Shown here one piece after another: positions 7,975 to 15,796 of a stretch of DNA of 45,931 nucleotides. The stretch is from an uncultured Oscillospiraceae bacterium (GTDB taxonomy: Bacteria > Bacillota > Clostridia > Oscillospirales > Oscillospiraceae), in the NCBI GenBank assembly GCA_904395865.1, contig CAJFNY010000001.1:1-45931 (forward strand). Direction: 5' to 3'. Each line of letters opens with the position of its first letter. The stretch's first letter is position 1. The notes beneath the pieces are model-generated. The model worked only from the letters and a program-made list of their open reading frames with translations, had not been told where the DNA came from and did no database searches. Made by a program: the position numbers and the translations under genes.

Positions 7975-8013
7975 TTGACAGTCGTCTACCTTTCTGGTAT
8001 GCTGATGGTAGAC
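7975..8013 (+). promoter_or_regulatory. blaI promoter with operator-like inverted repeat
   Basis: TTGACA (7975-7980) and TATGCT (7998-8003) with a 17-bp spacer. GTCTACC (7984-7990) and GGTAGAC (8007-8013) are exact inverted copies flanking the -10. BlaI/MecI repressors bind TACA/TGTA-type dyads over their own promoters; this dyad is the natural candidate here, although its half-sites are not the classical ones. Confidence 0.75.
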
Positions 8014-8040
8014 AAAAAGGCACCTTTGGAGGGATGCGCC

Positions 8041-8430
8041 ATGGAGGAACGGATTCGCCTGTCCGACGGGGAGTGGAAGCTGATGACGCTGCTCTGGGAG
8101 CAGGCGCCGCGGACCGTAACGGAGCTGGTCCACGCCGTGGCCGGCGACACCGGCTGGACGAAGCACACGATCATCAAGATGCTCTCCCGCATGGAGGAGA
8201 AGGGCGCGGTGCGCCACCAGGAGGGCCGGCGGGCCAAGCAGTTCTACCCGGCGGCGGACCGGCAGGCGGCCGTCCGGGAGGAGACGGCCAGCTTCCTCCG
8301 GAAGGTCTACGGCGGCTCCATCGGCCTGATGATGAGCGCCATGGTGGAAGCTGACGCCCTGAGCGACCGGGATCTGGCGGAGCTGTCCGCCATCCTGCGC
8401 CGGGCAGAGGCCCGGCGGGAGGAGGATTGA
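8041..8430 (+). CDS. BlaI/MecI/CopY-family repressor
   Basis: 129 residues. The ATG at 8041 follows GGAGGG; upstream in-frame starts fall inside the promoter and are rejected. Residues ~5-75 form the winged helix of the family (LSDGEWKLMTLLWEQAPRT...GWTKHTIIKMLSRMEEKG). The C-terminal helix (SDRDLAELSAILRRAE) is the dimerisation tail. In known systems a membrane M56 peptidase senses a signal and triggers cleavage of the repressor; the M56 gene follows after 2 bases, as in blaI-blaR1. Autoregulation is supported by the dyad over its promoter. The signal need not be a beta-lactam. Confidence 0.93.
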   Translation: MEERIRLSDGEWKLMTLLWEQAPRTVTELVHAVAGDTGWTKHTIIKMLSRMEEKGAVRHQEGRRAKQFYPAADRQAAVREETASFLRKVYGGSIGLMMSAMVEADALSDRDLAELSAILRRAEARREED

Positions 8431-8432
8431 CC

Positions 8433-10382
8433 ATGCTGCAGTGGATCGTGAGCGCCACGGCGCTGCTGGCGGCGGTGCTGCTGGTGCGCGCCCTGCTGGG
8501 CCGCCGCATGGGCGCGGGGCTGCGGTACGGCCTGTGGCTGCTGGTGCTGGTGCGGCTGCTGGTGCCGCTGCACTTCGGCCAGAGCGCCGCGGCCCCGGCC
8601 AACCTGGTGCGGCCGGCGGGCGAGCTGTCCGGCGTGATGCTGGTGCTGCCCGTGGCCTCCGGAACGCCGGAGGACCTGGGGGTGGCAGACACGCCGGCCG
8701 GGCCTGTGGACACCAATTCGGCCGGCACCGTCTCCCCCAACGCCGACGGGACGGCCACCCGCTTTCTGCTGGACGTCCGCTGGCCGGCGGTGCTGCGGAC
8801 CGTCTGGATCGCCGGCATGGCGGTGACGGCGGCGTGGTTTGCCGCATGCAACGTGCGGTTCGCCCGCCGGCTGCGCCGCAGCCGGGCGGTGCTGGAGGCC
8901 GGCCGTGTGCCGGTCTACCGGGCGGACGTGCCGTCCCCCTGCGTGTTCGGCGTGTTCCGGCCGGCCGTCTACGTCAACGGCGCGGCGCTGGCCGAGCCGG
9001 AGCGGCTGCGGCTGACGCTGCTCCACGAGCGGACGCACCTGCGCCACGGCGACCACCTCTGGGCGCTGCTGCGGACCGTCTGCCTCGTCCTCTGGTGGTA
9101 CCATCCGCTGGTTTGGCTGGCGGCGCGGCTGAGCCGGCAGGACGGCGAGCTGTTCTGCGACGACGCGGTGCTGCGCGGGATGAAGCCGGAGGAGCGGACG
9201 GCCTACGGCCAGACCCTGCTGGCGCTGGCGGCCCGCCGGAGCGGCGCGGCGGCGTTCTCCGCCGCCTCCACGCTCTCCCGGAGCGGGCGGCAGCTGAAGG
9301 CCCGGATCGTGGCCATTGCCCGCGGGCGGCGGACGCTGCTGTGGGTGGCCGTTCCGGCGGCCGTGCTGGCGCTGGCTGTGACGGCCTGCTCCTTCGCCGG
9401 CCCGCAGCCGGCCGCAGAACAGCCGGCGGATCCGGAGCCATCCGCCGCGGCGCCGTCCGAGCCGGACACGCCGGAGCCGGACGCCGCCGCAGAGACCGAC
9501 GAGCCCAGCGGCTCTGACCAGCCGGCACAGCCCCGGCCGCTGCTGCCTCTGATCGACACGGACCTGACCACCGGCGATGGCGTCGCCCTGGGCATGTCCT
9601 GGGACGAGGCGCAGGCGCGAATGGGCGAGCCCGACGCCGTCAGCCAAGTGGACACGGGCCTCAGCGTCCGGAAGGACGGCATCTTCTACAGCTTCCATCA
9701 CGACGACAGCGGCGGCTACTACCTGGCCCGGTATTCCGGCGTGGACGCGGGCAGCGGGATGCCCCTGGGGCTGGGCAGCGGCAGCACGCTGGAGGACGCC
9801 ATGGCCCTGCTGGGCCTGACGGAGGACGCCTGGGACGCGCCGTACACCGGGGAGCCCGGCTCCGTGACGCTGGAGCGTGGCGGCGACGGCCTGCCGCGGA
9901 TTCTCGCCCTGACGGATACGGGCAGCAGCATCTCCTGGACCTTCGACCGCGAGAGCCGCCTCTGGGGCATGACGTGCATCTACTGGTACGCCGAGCCCGG
10001 CCGGACCGCAGTCCGCGCCGCCTTCCAGCGGACGCCGCCGGCGGACGGCGCGGTGCTCTGGGCCGTGGACGCCACGCTGGACCGGAGCGCCGGGATCCTG
10101 GGGGCCGCCCTGTATACGCTGCCCGGCGCCGATGGCAGCTTCTGGCTCGCCTTTCTGCGGGATGACGGCGTGCCGGCCGAGGTGTATTTCACCGCCGTGG
10201 GCATTGGCTCAGCGGACGATCCGCTGACCTTTGACCCCCAGTCGCTCCTCTGTCAGGGCGCGGATACGGCGGCCGTTCAGGTCCGGGACGACGGCGGTCA
10301 GCTGCTGAGCTACACCGTTACCTGCACGGCCGACGAGCACGGCGTCCACTTCACCGCCCAGTCCACCCCCGTCACCAAATAG
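8433..10382 (+). CDS. M56-family membrane metallopeptidase (BlaR1-like), atypical sensor domain
   Basis: 649 residues from the ATG at 8433; GGAGGATT at the end of blaI is its ribosome site. Helices lie near residues 3-22, 28-50, 115-140 and 300-320. The zinc site HERTH (in LLHERTHLRHGDHLW) with the downstream DDAVLRG segment gives the M56 peptidase core. After the last helix comes a Pro/Glu/Ala-rich linker of about 50 residues. A ~270-residue exported domain follows, starting with a BamE/SmpA-like stretch (GVALGMSWDEAQARMGEPD). BlaR1 and MecR1 instead end in a class-D beta-lactamase-like penicillin sensor with an SxxK motif; none was recognised here. It likely reports another envelope signal to the BlaI repressor. 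Confidence 0.85.
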   Translation: MLQWIVSATALLAAVLLVRALLGRRMGAGLRYGLWLLVLVRLLVPLHFGQSAAAPANLVRPAGELSGVMLVLPVASGTPEDLGVADTPAGPVDTNSAGTVSPNADGTATRFLLDVRWPAVLRTVWIAGMAVTAAWFAACNVRFARRLRRSRAVLEAGRVPVYRADVPSPCVFGVFRPAVYVNGAALAEPERLRLTLLHERTHLRHGDHLWALLRTVCLVLWWYHPLVWLAARLSRQDGELFCDDAVLRGMKPEERTAYGQTLLALAARRSGAAAFSAASTLSRSGRQLKARIVAIARGRRTLLWVAVPAAVLALAVTACSFAGPQPAAEQPADPEPSAAAPSEPDTPEPDAAAETDEPSGSDQPAQPRPLLPLIDTDLTTGDGVALGMSWDEAQARMGEPDAVSQVDTGLSVRKDGIFYSFHHDDSGGYYLARYSGVDAGSGMPLGLGSGSTLEDAMALLGLTEDAWDAPYTGEPGSVTLERGGDGLPRILALTDTGSSISWTFDRESRLWGMTCIYWYAEPGRTAVRAAFQRTPPADGAVLWAVDATLDRSAGILGAALYTLPGADGSFWLAFLRDDGVPAEVYFTAVGIGSADDPLTFDPQSLLCQGADTAAVQVRDDGGQLLSYTVTCTADEHGVHFTAQSTPVTK

Positions 10383-10387
10383 GCGCT

Positions 10388-10415
10388 GCGCCGCCCCGCA
10401 TCCGCGGGGCGGCGC
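10388..10415 (+). terminator. Perfect 12-bp hairpin after the M56 gene (copy 1)
   Basis: GCGCCGCCCCGC, loop ATCC, then the exact complement. No T tail follows. The same 28 bases recur at 10932-10959. Confidence 0.55.
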
Positions 10416-10428
10416 AACTGCCAGTTGC

Positions 10429-10457
10429 TTGCCGCAGCAGCCGTCCCGTGGTATGAT
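10429..10457 (+). promoter_or_regulatory. Promoter of the XRE/zinc-ribbon gene
   Basis: TTGCCG (10429-10434), 17 bp, TATGAT (10452-10457). It lies between the first hairpin and the ATG at 10481. Confidence 0.6.
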
Positions 10458-10480
10458 GAGGCAAACAGGGAGGGCTGAAT

Positions 10481-10924
10481 ATGGAAGTACGGGAAATCCT
10501 CAGAAGTCTGCGGGAGACGCACCGTCTGACCCAGGCGCAGCTGGCGGAACGCGTGCACGTCACCCGGCAGGCAGTCAGCCGCTGGGAAACGGGCGAGACA
10601 CAGCCGAACACGGACACGCTGCAGCTGCTGTCCCAGGTGTTCCACGTGTCGATCCACACGCTGCTGGGCGCTCCGCAGCCGCTGTTCTGCAGCTGCTGCG
10701 GAATGCCGCTGACGGACGCTGCGCAGATCAGCCGGGAGCCGGACGGACGCTACCAGCCGGAGTACTGCCGATGGTGCTACGCCGATGGGCAGTTCGTGTA
10801 TCCGACCAGGGCGGCACTGGCGGAATATCTGGCGGCCCACATGCCGAACCCCGACGGCATCGACGAGGCGACGCGGCGGACACAGTTCGACGCGTACCTT
10901 TCGCAGCTGAAGCACTGGAAGTAA
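10481..10924 (+). CDS. XRE-family regulator with C-terminal zinc ribbon
   Basis: 147 residues; AGGGAGGG precedes the ATG. Residues ~5-60 are a lambda-Cro-type helix-turn-helix (LTQAQLAERVHVTRQAVSRW). Residues ~65-147 match the putative zinc-ribbon family seen fused to XRE domains, with CSCCGMPL and YCRWCYADGQF supplying four Cys ligands. The domain continues to a C-terminal helix (TQFDAYLSQLKHW) typical of that family. The gene stands alone between two identical hairpins and converges on the Bce transporter genes. Its targets are unknown. Confidence 0.85.
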   Translation: MEVREILRSLRETHRLTQAQLAERVHVTRQAVSRWETGETQPNTDTLQLLSQVFHVSIHTLLGAPQPLFCSCCGMPLTDAAQISREPDGRYQPEYCRWCYADGQFVYPTRAALAEYLAAHMPNPDGIDEATRRTQFDAYLSQLKHWK

Positions 10925-10931
10925 TCGCACG

Positions 10932-10959
10932 GCGCCGCCCCGCATCCGCGGGGCGGCGC
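10932..10959. terminator. Perfect 12-bp hairpin (copy 2), shared by convergent genes
   Basis: Identical to 10388-10415 base for base, stem and loop. It lies between the stop of the XRE gene and the stop of the permease on the other strand, so it may serve both. Confidence 0.6.
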
Positions 10960-10960
10960 T

Positions 10961-13174
10961 TCATTCCCGGGCGTCCACGGAGCGGCGGAAGATCAGCCAG
11001 GTGCTGACGAAGTAGCAGAGCAGCAGCAGGAGCAGAATGGCGACGGTCGCGCCCAGCTGCGGCAGCAGCTTCTCCGGGCCCACGTACGCCGCGATCTCCG
11101 CGGAAACCGCCTGGAGGAAGTACGCCACGACGACGGCGGCCACGAGGACGGCCGTCCCCACCGGGAGCCCGAACGAGACGCTCAGCTGCCGCAGCACCAG
11201 GCAGTTGATCCGGCGCTCCTCCACGCCCAGCTTCCGGAGCACCGAAAAGCGGTACCGCTGCCGGTCGGCGTCCAGAAGCTGCTGCAGGGAGAGCACCGTC
11301 AGGCAGATGACCATCAGCACCACGGCGCCGTACACCATGGACGCCTGCAGGACGAAATTGCTCGCCTTCGTGGTGTTGACCTGCAGCGTCCGCAGCCGGA
11401 TTGCATATTCCGCGCCGCCCTCCGCCTGCTCCGGGTACGCCTCGGTGAAGACGCGCTCCAGCGCCCGGGCGTCGTCGTAGGACAGGGCGTCCTCCGTCGT
11501 GATGTACCGGTTCCGCATCACCGGGAGCAGCTGCTCACAGACCGCGTCGGGGAACACGTAGACCACATTCGTATAGGAATTGTACACCGTCTCGCCGATG
11601 GGCTCCTGATAAAACCCCCGGTCGGCCAGGGTCAGCGTCCCCGCATCCGTCTCCACCTGCCCGTGGGTCCGGAGGAACGCCTCCCGCTCCCCGTCCGTCG
11701 CAATCGTCTGCCACTGGGTCGTGAACTCGTCGTCGGCCAGCGCGATCGGCTCGTAGCCCAGCATGGCCCGGATGGCGTTGTAATCCCGCAGCGCGATGGC
11801 CGCCACCGGGAAGTCGTACTTGACGCGGCTGTGGAAGTCGGCCCGCCGGGGCAGGTGGAGGCTGAACGTGCAGTCGCCGGCCGTCTCCACGCCGCGCGCC
11901 GCCAGGATCTCGGTCACGACCGCGTAGTCGCCCCGGGGCAGCGCCGCCTCCTCGTGCACGTCGTTGTAGCGCGACGAGATCTGCACGTCGTACAGGGCGC
12001 GGATCTCCAGATACCCGGAGGCCCAGCCCACCAGCACGGGCGCCGCCAGGAACAGGAAGATAGCCAGTACCAGCGTCATGGAGACGAGCGTCATGGTCTT
12101 GCTGGTCGTGTTCAGCTTGGAGAGGATCTGACCGAAGAAGAACAGGTTTTCGCCGCGGTACCGGTGCTCCGGCGCGCGCGCCTTCCACGCCGCCAGGGCG
12201 CCGGCCGCCAGGTAAATCACCGCGCAGAGGATAAACAGCAGGTTGACCACCACGAACACCAGGTACTGGTTGACCATGCCGGCCCCCAGCGCCAGCTCGT
12301 AGCGGCCCATCATGGCCGGCACGCTGGCCGCCAGAAGCGTGTTGGGCACCGAGAGGAGAAGCAGCCCCGGCAGCGCCGCGGGCAGCCGCCGCCTCCTGCA
12401 CCGGCACCACACCGGCCAGGCCAGCAGCAGCGCCGGGCAGATCACGTTGCCCCAGTACAGCAGCCGGACGGGGAGCGCCAGCCGGCTATCGTAATAGAAG
12501 TACAGCTTCCGGATCCCCACTACCAGCATCCACACGGCGCACGCCAGGAACAGCACCGTCACCACGGAGATCCAGCGCCCCTGCCGCCATTCGGTCTCGT
12601 TCCGCCGGGCGGCGGTGAGCATGTCCACCACCTTCGTCCTGCGGATGGTGCGGGCGTTCCAGAGCCCCACCAGCAGGAAGCTCAGCACGAAGAAGGCGAC
12701 CGTCAGCAGCGCGGTGTCCGGGAACAGCGTCCAGGAGATCGTATACGGCGCTCCGTAGGCGGTCAGCATCATCGCGGTGATGAACTGCGAGCAGAACACC
12801 CCCAGCACGATGCCGGCCGCAATGGCCAGGAGGCCCATCAGCAGCGTCTCCGCGAAGAACAGCCGGCCGATGGTCCGCTGCTCCATGCCCAGCATGGCCT
12901 GGACCGCAAATTCCTTCTGCCGGCGCCGGAGCATGTACCGGTTGACGAACCGGATCAGGAACAGCAGCAGCAGCGTAATGGCGCAGATGGCCACCTTCAT
13001 GCCGTCGCTCAGCAGCGAGAACTCGTATTCGCTCCCGATGTCCGGCCGGTAGAAGTCGCTGGAGATGGACAGGAAGGCGTAGAACAGGGTGACGCAGATC
13101 GTCATGGTGACAAGATAGATCAGATAGTCCCGGACGGACCGCCGGGCGTTCCGGAGCACGAGCTTAGCATACAT
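10961..13174 (-). CDS. BceB-type ABC transporter permease (FtsX family)
   Basis: 737 residues. Helix 1 (LIYLVTMTICVTLFYAFL) is followed by an FtsX core (residues ~60-170), further helices to about 410, a large extracellular loop of roughly 200 residues (about 410-610), and a C-terminal helix group (YGAVVLMVICLTVLSL, GLPVGTAVLVAAVVVAYF, VAILLLLLLCYFVSTWLIF). A single long loop between helices 7 and 8 is the hallmark of peptide-antibiotic Bce-type permeases and is the ligand-sensing part. It is somewhat longer than BceB (~650). The start overlaps the ATPase gene by 11 bases. The substrate is probably a cell-wall-active peptide (family inference). Confidence 0.9.
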   Translation of the reverse strand: MYAKLVLRNARRSVRDYLIYLVTMTICVTLFYAFLSISSDFYRPDIGSEYEFSLLSDGMKVAICAITLLLLFLIRFVNRYMLRRRQKEFAVQAMLGMEQRTIGRLFFAETLLMGLLAIAAGIVLGVFCSQFITAMMLTAYGAPYTISWTLFPDTALLTVAFFVLSFLLVGLWNARTIRRTKVVDMLTAARRNETEWRQGRWISVVTVLFLACAVWMLVVGIRKLYFYYDSRLALPVRLLYWGNVICPALLLAWPVWCRCRRRRLPAALPGLLLLSVPNTLLAASVPAMMGRYELALGAGMVNQYLVFVVVNLLFILCAVIYLAAGALAAWKARAPEHRYRGENLFFFGQILSKLNTTSKTMTLVSMTLVLAIFLFLAAPVLVGWASGYLEIRALYDVQISSRYNDVHEEAALPRGDYAVVTEILAARGVETAGDCTFSLHLPRRADFHSRVKYDFPVAAIALRDYNAIRAMLGYEPIALADDEFTTQWQTIATDGEREAFLRTHGQVETDAGTLTLADRGFYQEPIGETVYNSYTNVVYVFPDAVCEQLLPVMRNRYITTEDALSYDDARALERVFTEAYPEQAEGGAEYAIRLRTLQVNTTKASNFVLQASMVYGAVVLMVICLTVLSLQQLLDADRQRYRFSVLRKLGVEERRINCLVLRQLSVSFGLPVGTAVLVAAVVVAYFLQAVSAEIAAYVGPEKLLPQLGATVAILLLLLLCYFVSTWLIFRRSVDARE

Positions 13175-13931
13175 GGCTCCGGCCTCCCCCGATCACGGTC
13201 AGCACCTGCAGAATCTGGTCGAAAAATTCACGCCGGCTGCCGCCGCCCCGGCGCAGCTCCGTAAAGATGGCGCCGTCCTGCAGGAAGAGGATCCGCTCCG
13301 CGTAGCTGGCCGTGAACGCGTCGTGCGTCACCAGGAGGATCGTCGCGCCCAGCTGCTCGTGGATGCTCTGGATCGTCGCCAGCAGCATCTGCGCCGAGTG
13401 GCTGTCCAGGGCGCCGGTGGGCTCGTCGGCCAGCAGCAGCTTCGGCCGGTTGACGATGGCCCGGGCGCAGGCGCAGCGCTGCCGCTGGCCGCCGGAAACC
13501 TGGTACGGATACTTGTCCAGGATGTCGCCGATGTTCAGCCTCCGGGCCACGTCCGCCACGCGCGGCTCCACCTGCGCCGCCGGTGTCCCCCGGATGGCCA
13601 GCGCCAGGGCGATGTTCTCCGCGATCGTCAGGGTGTCCAGCAGGTTGAAGTCCTGGAACACGAAGCCCAGATTCTCCCGGCGGAACCGTGCCAGCGCCTC
13701 GGGCGGGAGCTCCGTGACGTCCGTCCCCTCCAGGTAGATGTGGCCCGCGCTGACGGTGTCCATGGTGGAGATGCAGTTGAGCAGCGTCGTCTTTCCGGAG
13801 CCGGACGCCCCCATGATGCCCAGGAACTCCCCCGGCGCCACCGAGAAGCTGATGTCCCGGATGGCCTTCGTCAGATTTCCGCCGTTACCGTAGTATTTCT
13901 GGATGTGCTCCAGCTTCAAAACAGGCTCCAT
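13164..13931 (-). CDS. BceA-type ABC transporter ATPase
   Basis: 255 residues. Walker A GASGSGKTT (~38-46), Q-loop FVFQDFNLLDTLT, signature VSGGQRQR and Walker B LLLADEPTGALD are all intact, as is the switch His in LLVTHD. It belongs to the MacB/BceA group that pairs with FtsX-type permeases. CGGGAGGT precedes the ATG at 13931. The intercistronic gap to the kinase (109 bases) holds its own promoter-like region and repeats, as in bceAB loci induced by their adjacent two-component system. Confidence 0.93.
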   Translation of the reverse strand: MEPVLKLEHIQKYYGNGGNLTKAIRDISFSVAPGEFLGIMGASGSGKTTLLNCISTMDTVSAGHIYLEGTDVTELPPEALARFRRENLGFVFQDFNLLDTLTIAENIALALAIRGTPAAQVEPRVADVARRLNIGDILDKYPYQVSGGQRQRCACARAIVNRPKLLLADEPTGALDSHSAQMLLATIQSIHEQLGATILLVTHDAFTASYAERILFLQDGAIFTELRRGGGSRREFFDQILQVLTVIGGGRSHVC

Positions 13932-14040
13932 TGCGCATACCTCCCGTGTCGTTCACGTCTCCATTGTAACCGGTCGGCCGCGCGGTTTGTATCCGGTTTC
14001 CTTACGCACTTCTTACAGAATCGTAAGAAGTGCAGGGCAT
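13932..14040 (-). promoter_or_regulatory. Likely BceR-type operator/promoter upstream of the transporter
   Basis: GCACTTCTTAC (14006-14016) and GTAAGAAGTGC (14023-14033) are exact inverted copies. On the minus strand GTAAG occurs at 14016 and again 11 bases further on (14005), the spacing at which OmpR-type regulators bind. A TACAAT -10 with a weak TACAAA -35 at 17 bp follows before the ATPase gene. The palindrome could alternatively be a terminator of the kinase gene, but it has no T tail. Confidence 0.6.
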
Positions 14041-15054
14041 TCAGCCCTGCACGCCTGCAATGTAGTCGTGGATCTGGAACGAGAGCGCCACGGTCGTCCC
14101 CGCGCCGTCGGACGCCGCCGTCAGCCCGATGCCCAGCCGGTCGCAGAGGCGCCGGCAGAGGTACAGGCCCATCCCCGTGGCGCCCGGCACGGCCCGCCCG
14201 TTCCGCCCCGTGAAGCCCTTGTCGAAGATGCGCGGCAGATCGCTCTGCGGGATGCCGATCCCGTCGTCCCGCACGGACAGGACGACCCGGTCGCCGCGCC
14301 GGGCGGCCGAAATCTGCAGCGTCAGCGAATCGGCGCGGTACTTGACTGCATTGCTGATGAGCTGATTCAGCAGGAACCGCACCCACTTGTCATCCGTAAA
14401 GACGCTGACCGCCAGGCCGTCCGTCGTGACGGCGGCGCCGCACTGGCGGAGCAGATACTTGTTGTCCGCGATGGCGCCGCGCACGACCTCGTCCAGCCGG
14501 ATCTCCCGGATGGAATAGTCCTTCTCCGTGTGCTCGCTGCGGGCGTAGTACAGCGCCTGCTCCGTGAGCCGGCTGAGGGTCTCCAGCTCCGCCAGCATCG
14601 CCCGGGTATGCTCCGTGCGGTGGTTCTCACACAGCAGCTGCATGGCCGTCAGCGGCGTCTTGACCTCGTGGATCCACTGCTCGATGTACTCCTTGTACGC
14701 CTGCTGCCGGCGCCGCACCCGGCCCACCTGCTCCAGCATGGACTTTTCGGCCAGCTTCAGCAGCCGGTGGTACACCCGGTCCTCCGCCCGCACCGGCGGC
14801 GCCATCACCTCCGGAAGCAGATACCGCTCCTCCAGCTGCTCCGCCAGGGCCAGCAGCCGGTCCAGCTCCCGCTTCCGCGCTAGGCAGGCTCCCGCCACGT
14901 ACAGCAGCAGCACGGCCGTCCAGGCCGCCAGAATCAGCAGGACCGTCCCCACCGAATTGCCGGCCGCCAGCAGGAACACCGCCAGCGCCGCCATGCCCAG
15001 CGCGTTCAGCAGCAGCGCCGGCAGCCGGTCCAGCCAGTACCGCCCCCGGCTCAC
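14041..15054 (-). CDS. Intramembrane-sensing histidine kinase (BceS-type)
   Basis: 337 residues. The GTG start at 15054 shares GTGA with the regulator's stop. Two helices (about 10-30 and 35-57) are separated by only a few residues, so there is no extracellular sensor. That is the BceS class, which senses through its transporter. The H-box is WIHEVKTPLTAMQLL; the ATPase domain has NQLISNAVKY (N-box), DDGIGI and GMGLYLCRRL. Length matches BceS (~334). The order regulator-kinase-ATPase-permease is the classic Bce arrangement. Confidence 0.92.
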   Translation of the reverse strand: MSRGRYWLDRLPALLLNALGMAALAVFLLAAGNSVGTVLLILAAWTAVLLLYVAGACLARKRELDRLLALAEQLEERYLLPEVMAPPVRAEDRVYHRLLKLAEKSMLEQVGRVRRRQQAYKEYIEQWIHEVKTPLTAMQLLCENHRTEHTRAMLAELETLSRLTEQALYYARSEHTEKDYSIREIRLDEVVRGAIADNKYLLRQCGAAVTTDGLAVSVFTDDKWVRFLLNQLISNAVKYRADSLTLQISAARRGDRVVLSVRDDGIGIPQSDLPRIFDKGFTGRNGRAVPGATGMGLYLCRRLCDRLGIGLTAASDGAGTTVALSFQIHDYIAGVQG

Positions 15055-15719
15055 AGCGTGTACCCCTGCCGGTGCCGGGTGTGGATGAAGTCCGTCAGGC
15101 CGATGGCCGCCAGCTTGCTCCGGATCCGGGTGACGTTGACGCTGAGGGCGTTGTCGTCGATATAGAGCTGATGATCCCAGAGGAAGTCCACGATGTCGCT
15201 CCGCGGGCAGATCTTTCCGGCGTTCCGGAAGAGATACCAGAGGATCCTGACTTCGGTCTTCGTCAGCTCCGCCGTCTGCCCGCCGTACGCGATCCGGCTG
15301 CTCTCCAGGTGCAGGGCCGCCCCGTTCCACGTGAGCACCTCCGGCTGCCCGGAGCCGCCGGCCCGCCGCAGCAGCGACGCGATCTTTGCCAGCAGGATGG
15401 CCGGATGGTACGGCTTGGTGACGAACGCGTCGCCGCCCAGCAGGATGCTGTTCAGCTCGTCCAGCTCCGTGTCGCTGCCCGTCACGAAGACGATGGGCAC
15501 GTCCGAAACCGCCCGGAGCTGCGAGCAGAGTTCCAGCCCGCTGCTTCCCGGCAGCCGGATGTCCAGCAGGACCAGCTGCGGATCGAACGCCTGAAACTGC
15601 GCCGGCACGTCGGAGAACGTTTCGGCCGCGGCGACCTCATAACCGTTTCCGGTCAACAGCGCCGCCAGCTGCTCCCGGATGGTCCGGTCGTCCTCGACGA
15701 TGAAGATTCGCTGCTTCAT
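15051..15719 (-). CDS. OmpR-family response regulator (BceR-type)
   Basis: 222 residues from the ATG at 15719, chosen because GGGAGGT lies 8 bases upstream; the frame extends to 15749 without support. The receiver domain has acidic pocket EDD (~9-11), phospho-Asp in LVLLDIRLPG, Thr in FVTGSD and Lys in VTKPYHP. The C-terminal winged helix ends IRSKLAAIGLTDFIHTRHRQGYTL. Its likely target is the operator between the kinase and ATPase genes. Confidence 0.93.
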   Translation of the reverse strand: MKQRIFIVEDDRTIREQLAALLTGNGYEVAAAETFSDVPAQFQAFDPQLVLLDIRLPGSSGLELCSQLRAVSDVPIVFVTGSDTELDELNSILLGGDAFVTKPYHPAILLAKIASLLRRAGGSGQPEVLTWNGAALHLESSRIAYGGQTAELTKTEVRILWYLFRNAGKICPRSDIVDFLWDHQLYIDDNALSVNVTRIRSKLAAIGLTDFIHTRHRQGYTL

Positions 15720-15726
15720 AGAGACA

Positions 15727-15768
15727 CCTCCCGGACCATACGATACCACATCCGGGAGGCGTTCTCAA
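15727..15768 (-). promoter_or_regulatory. Promoter of the Bce two-component genes, with dyad
   Basis: On the minus strand TTGAGA (15768-15763), 17 bp, TATCGT (15745-15740). CCTCCCGGA (15727-15735) and TCCGGGAGG (15751-15759) are exact inverted copies, one arm in the spacer and one holding the ribosome site. The transcribed part contains only one arm, so a DNA operator is more likely than an RNA hairpin. Confidence 0.6.
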
Positions 15769-15796
15769 TCCGTATTCCGATAACCGGGCTGCCGGC

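Noticed and set aside
15727-15759. RNA hairpin hiding the ribosome site of the Bce regulator
   Set aside because: One arm lies upstream of the predicted transcription start, so the pair cannot form in the mRNA from that promoter.
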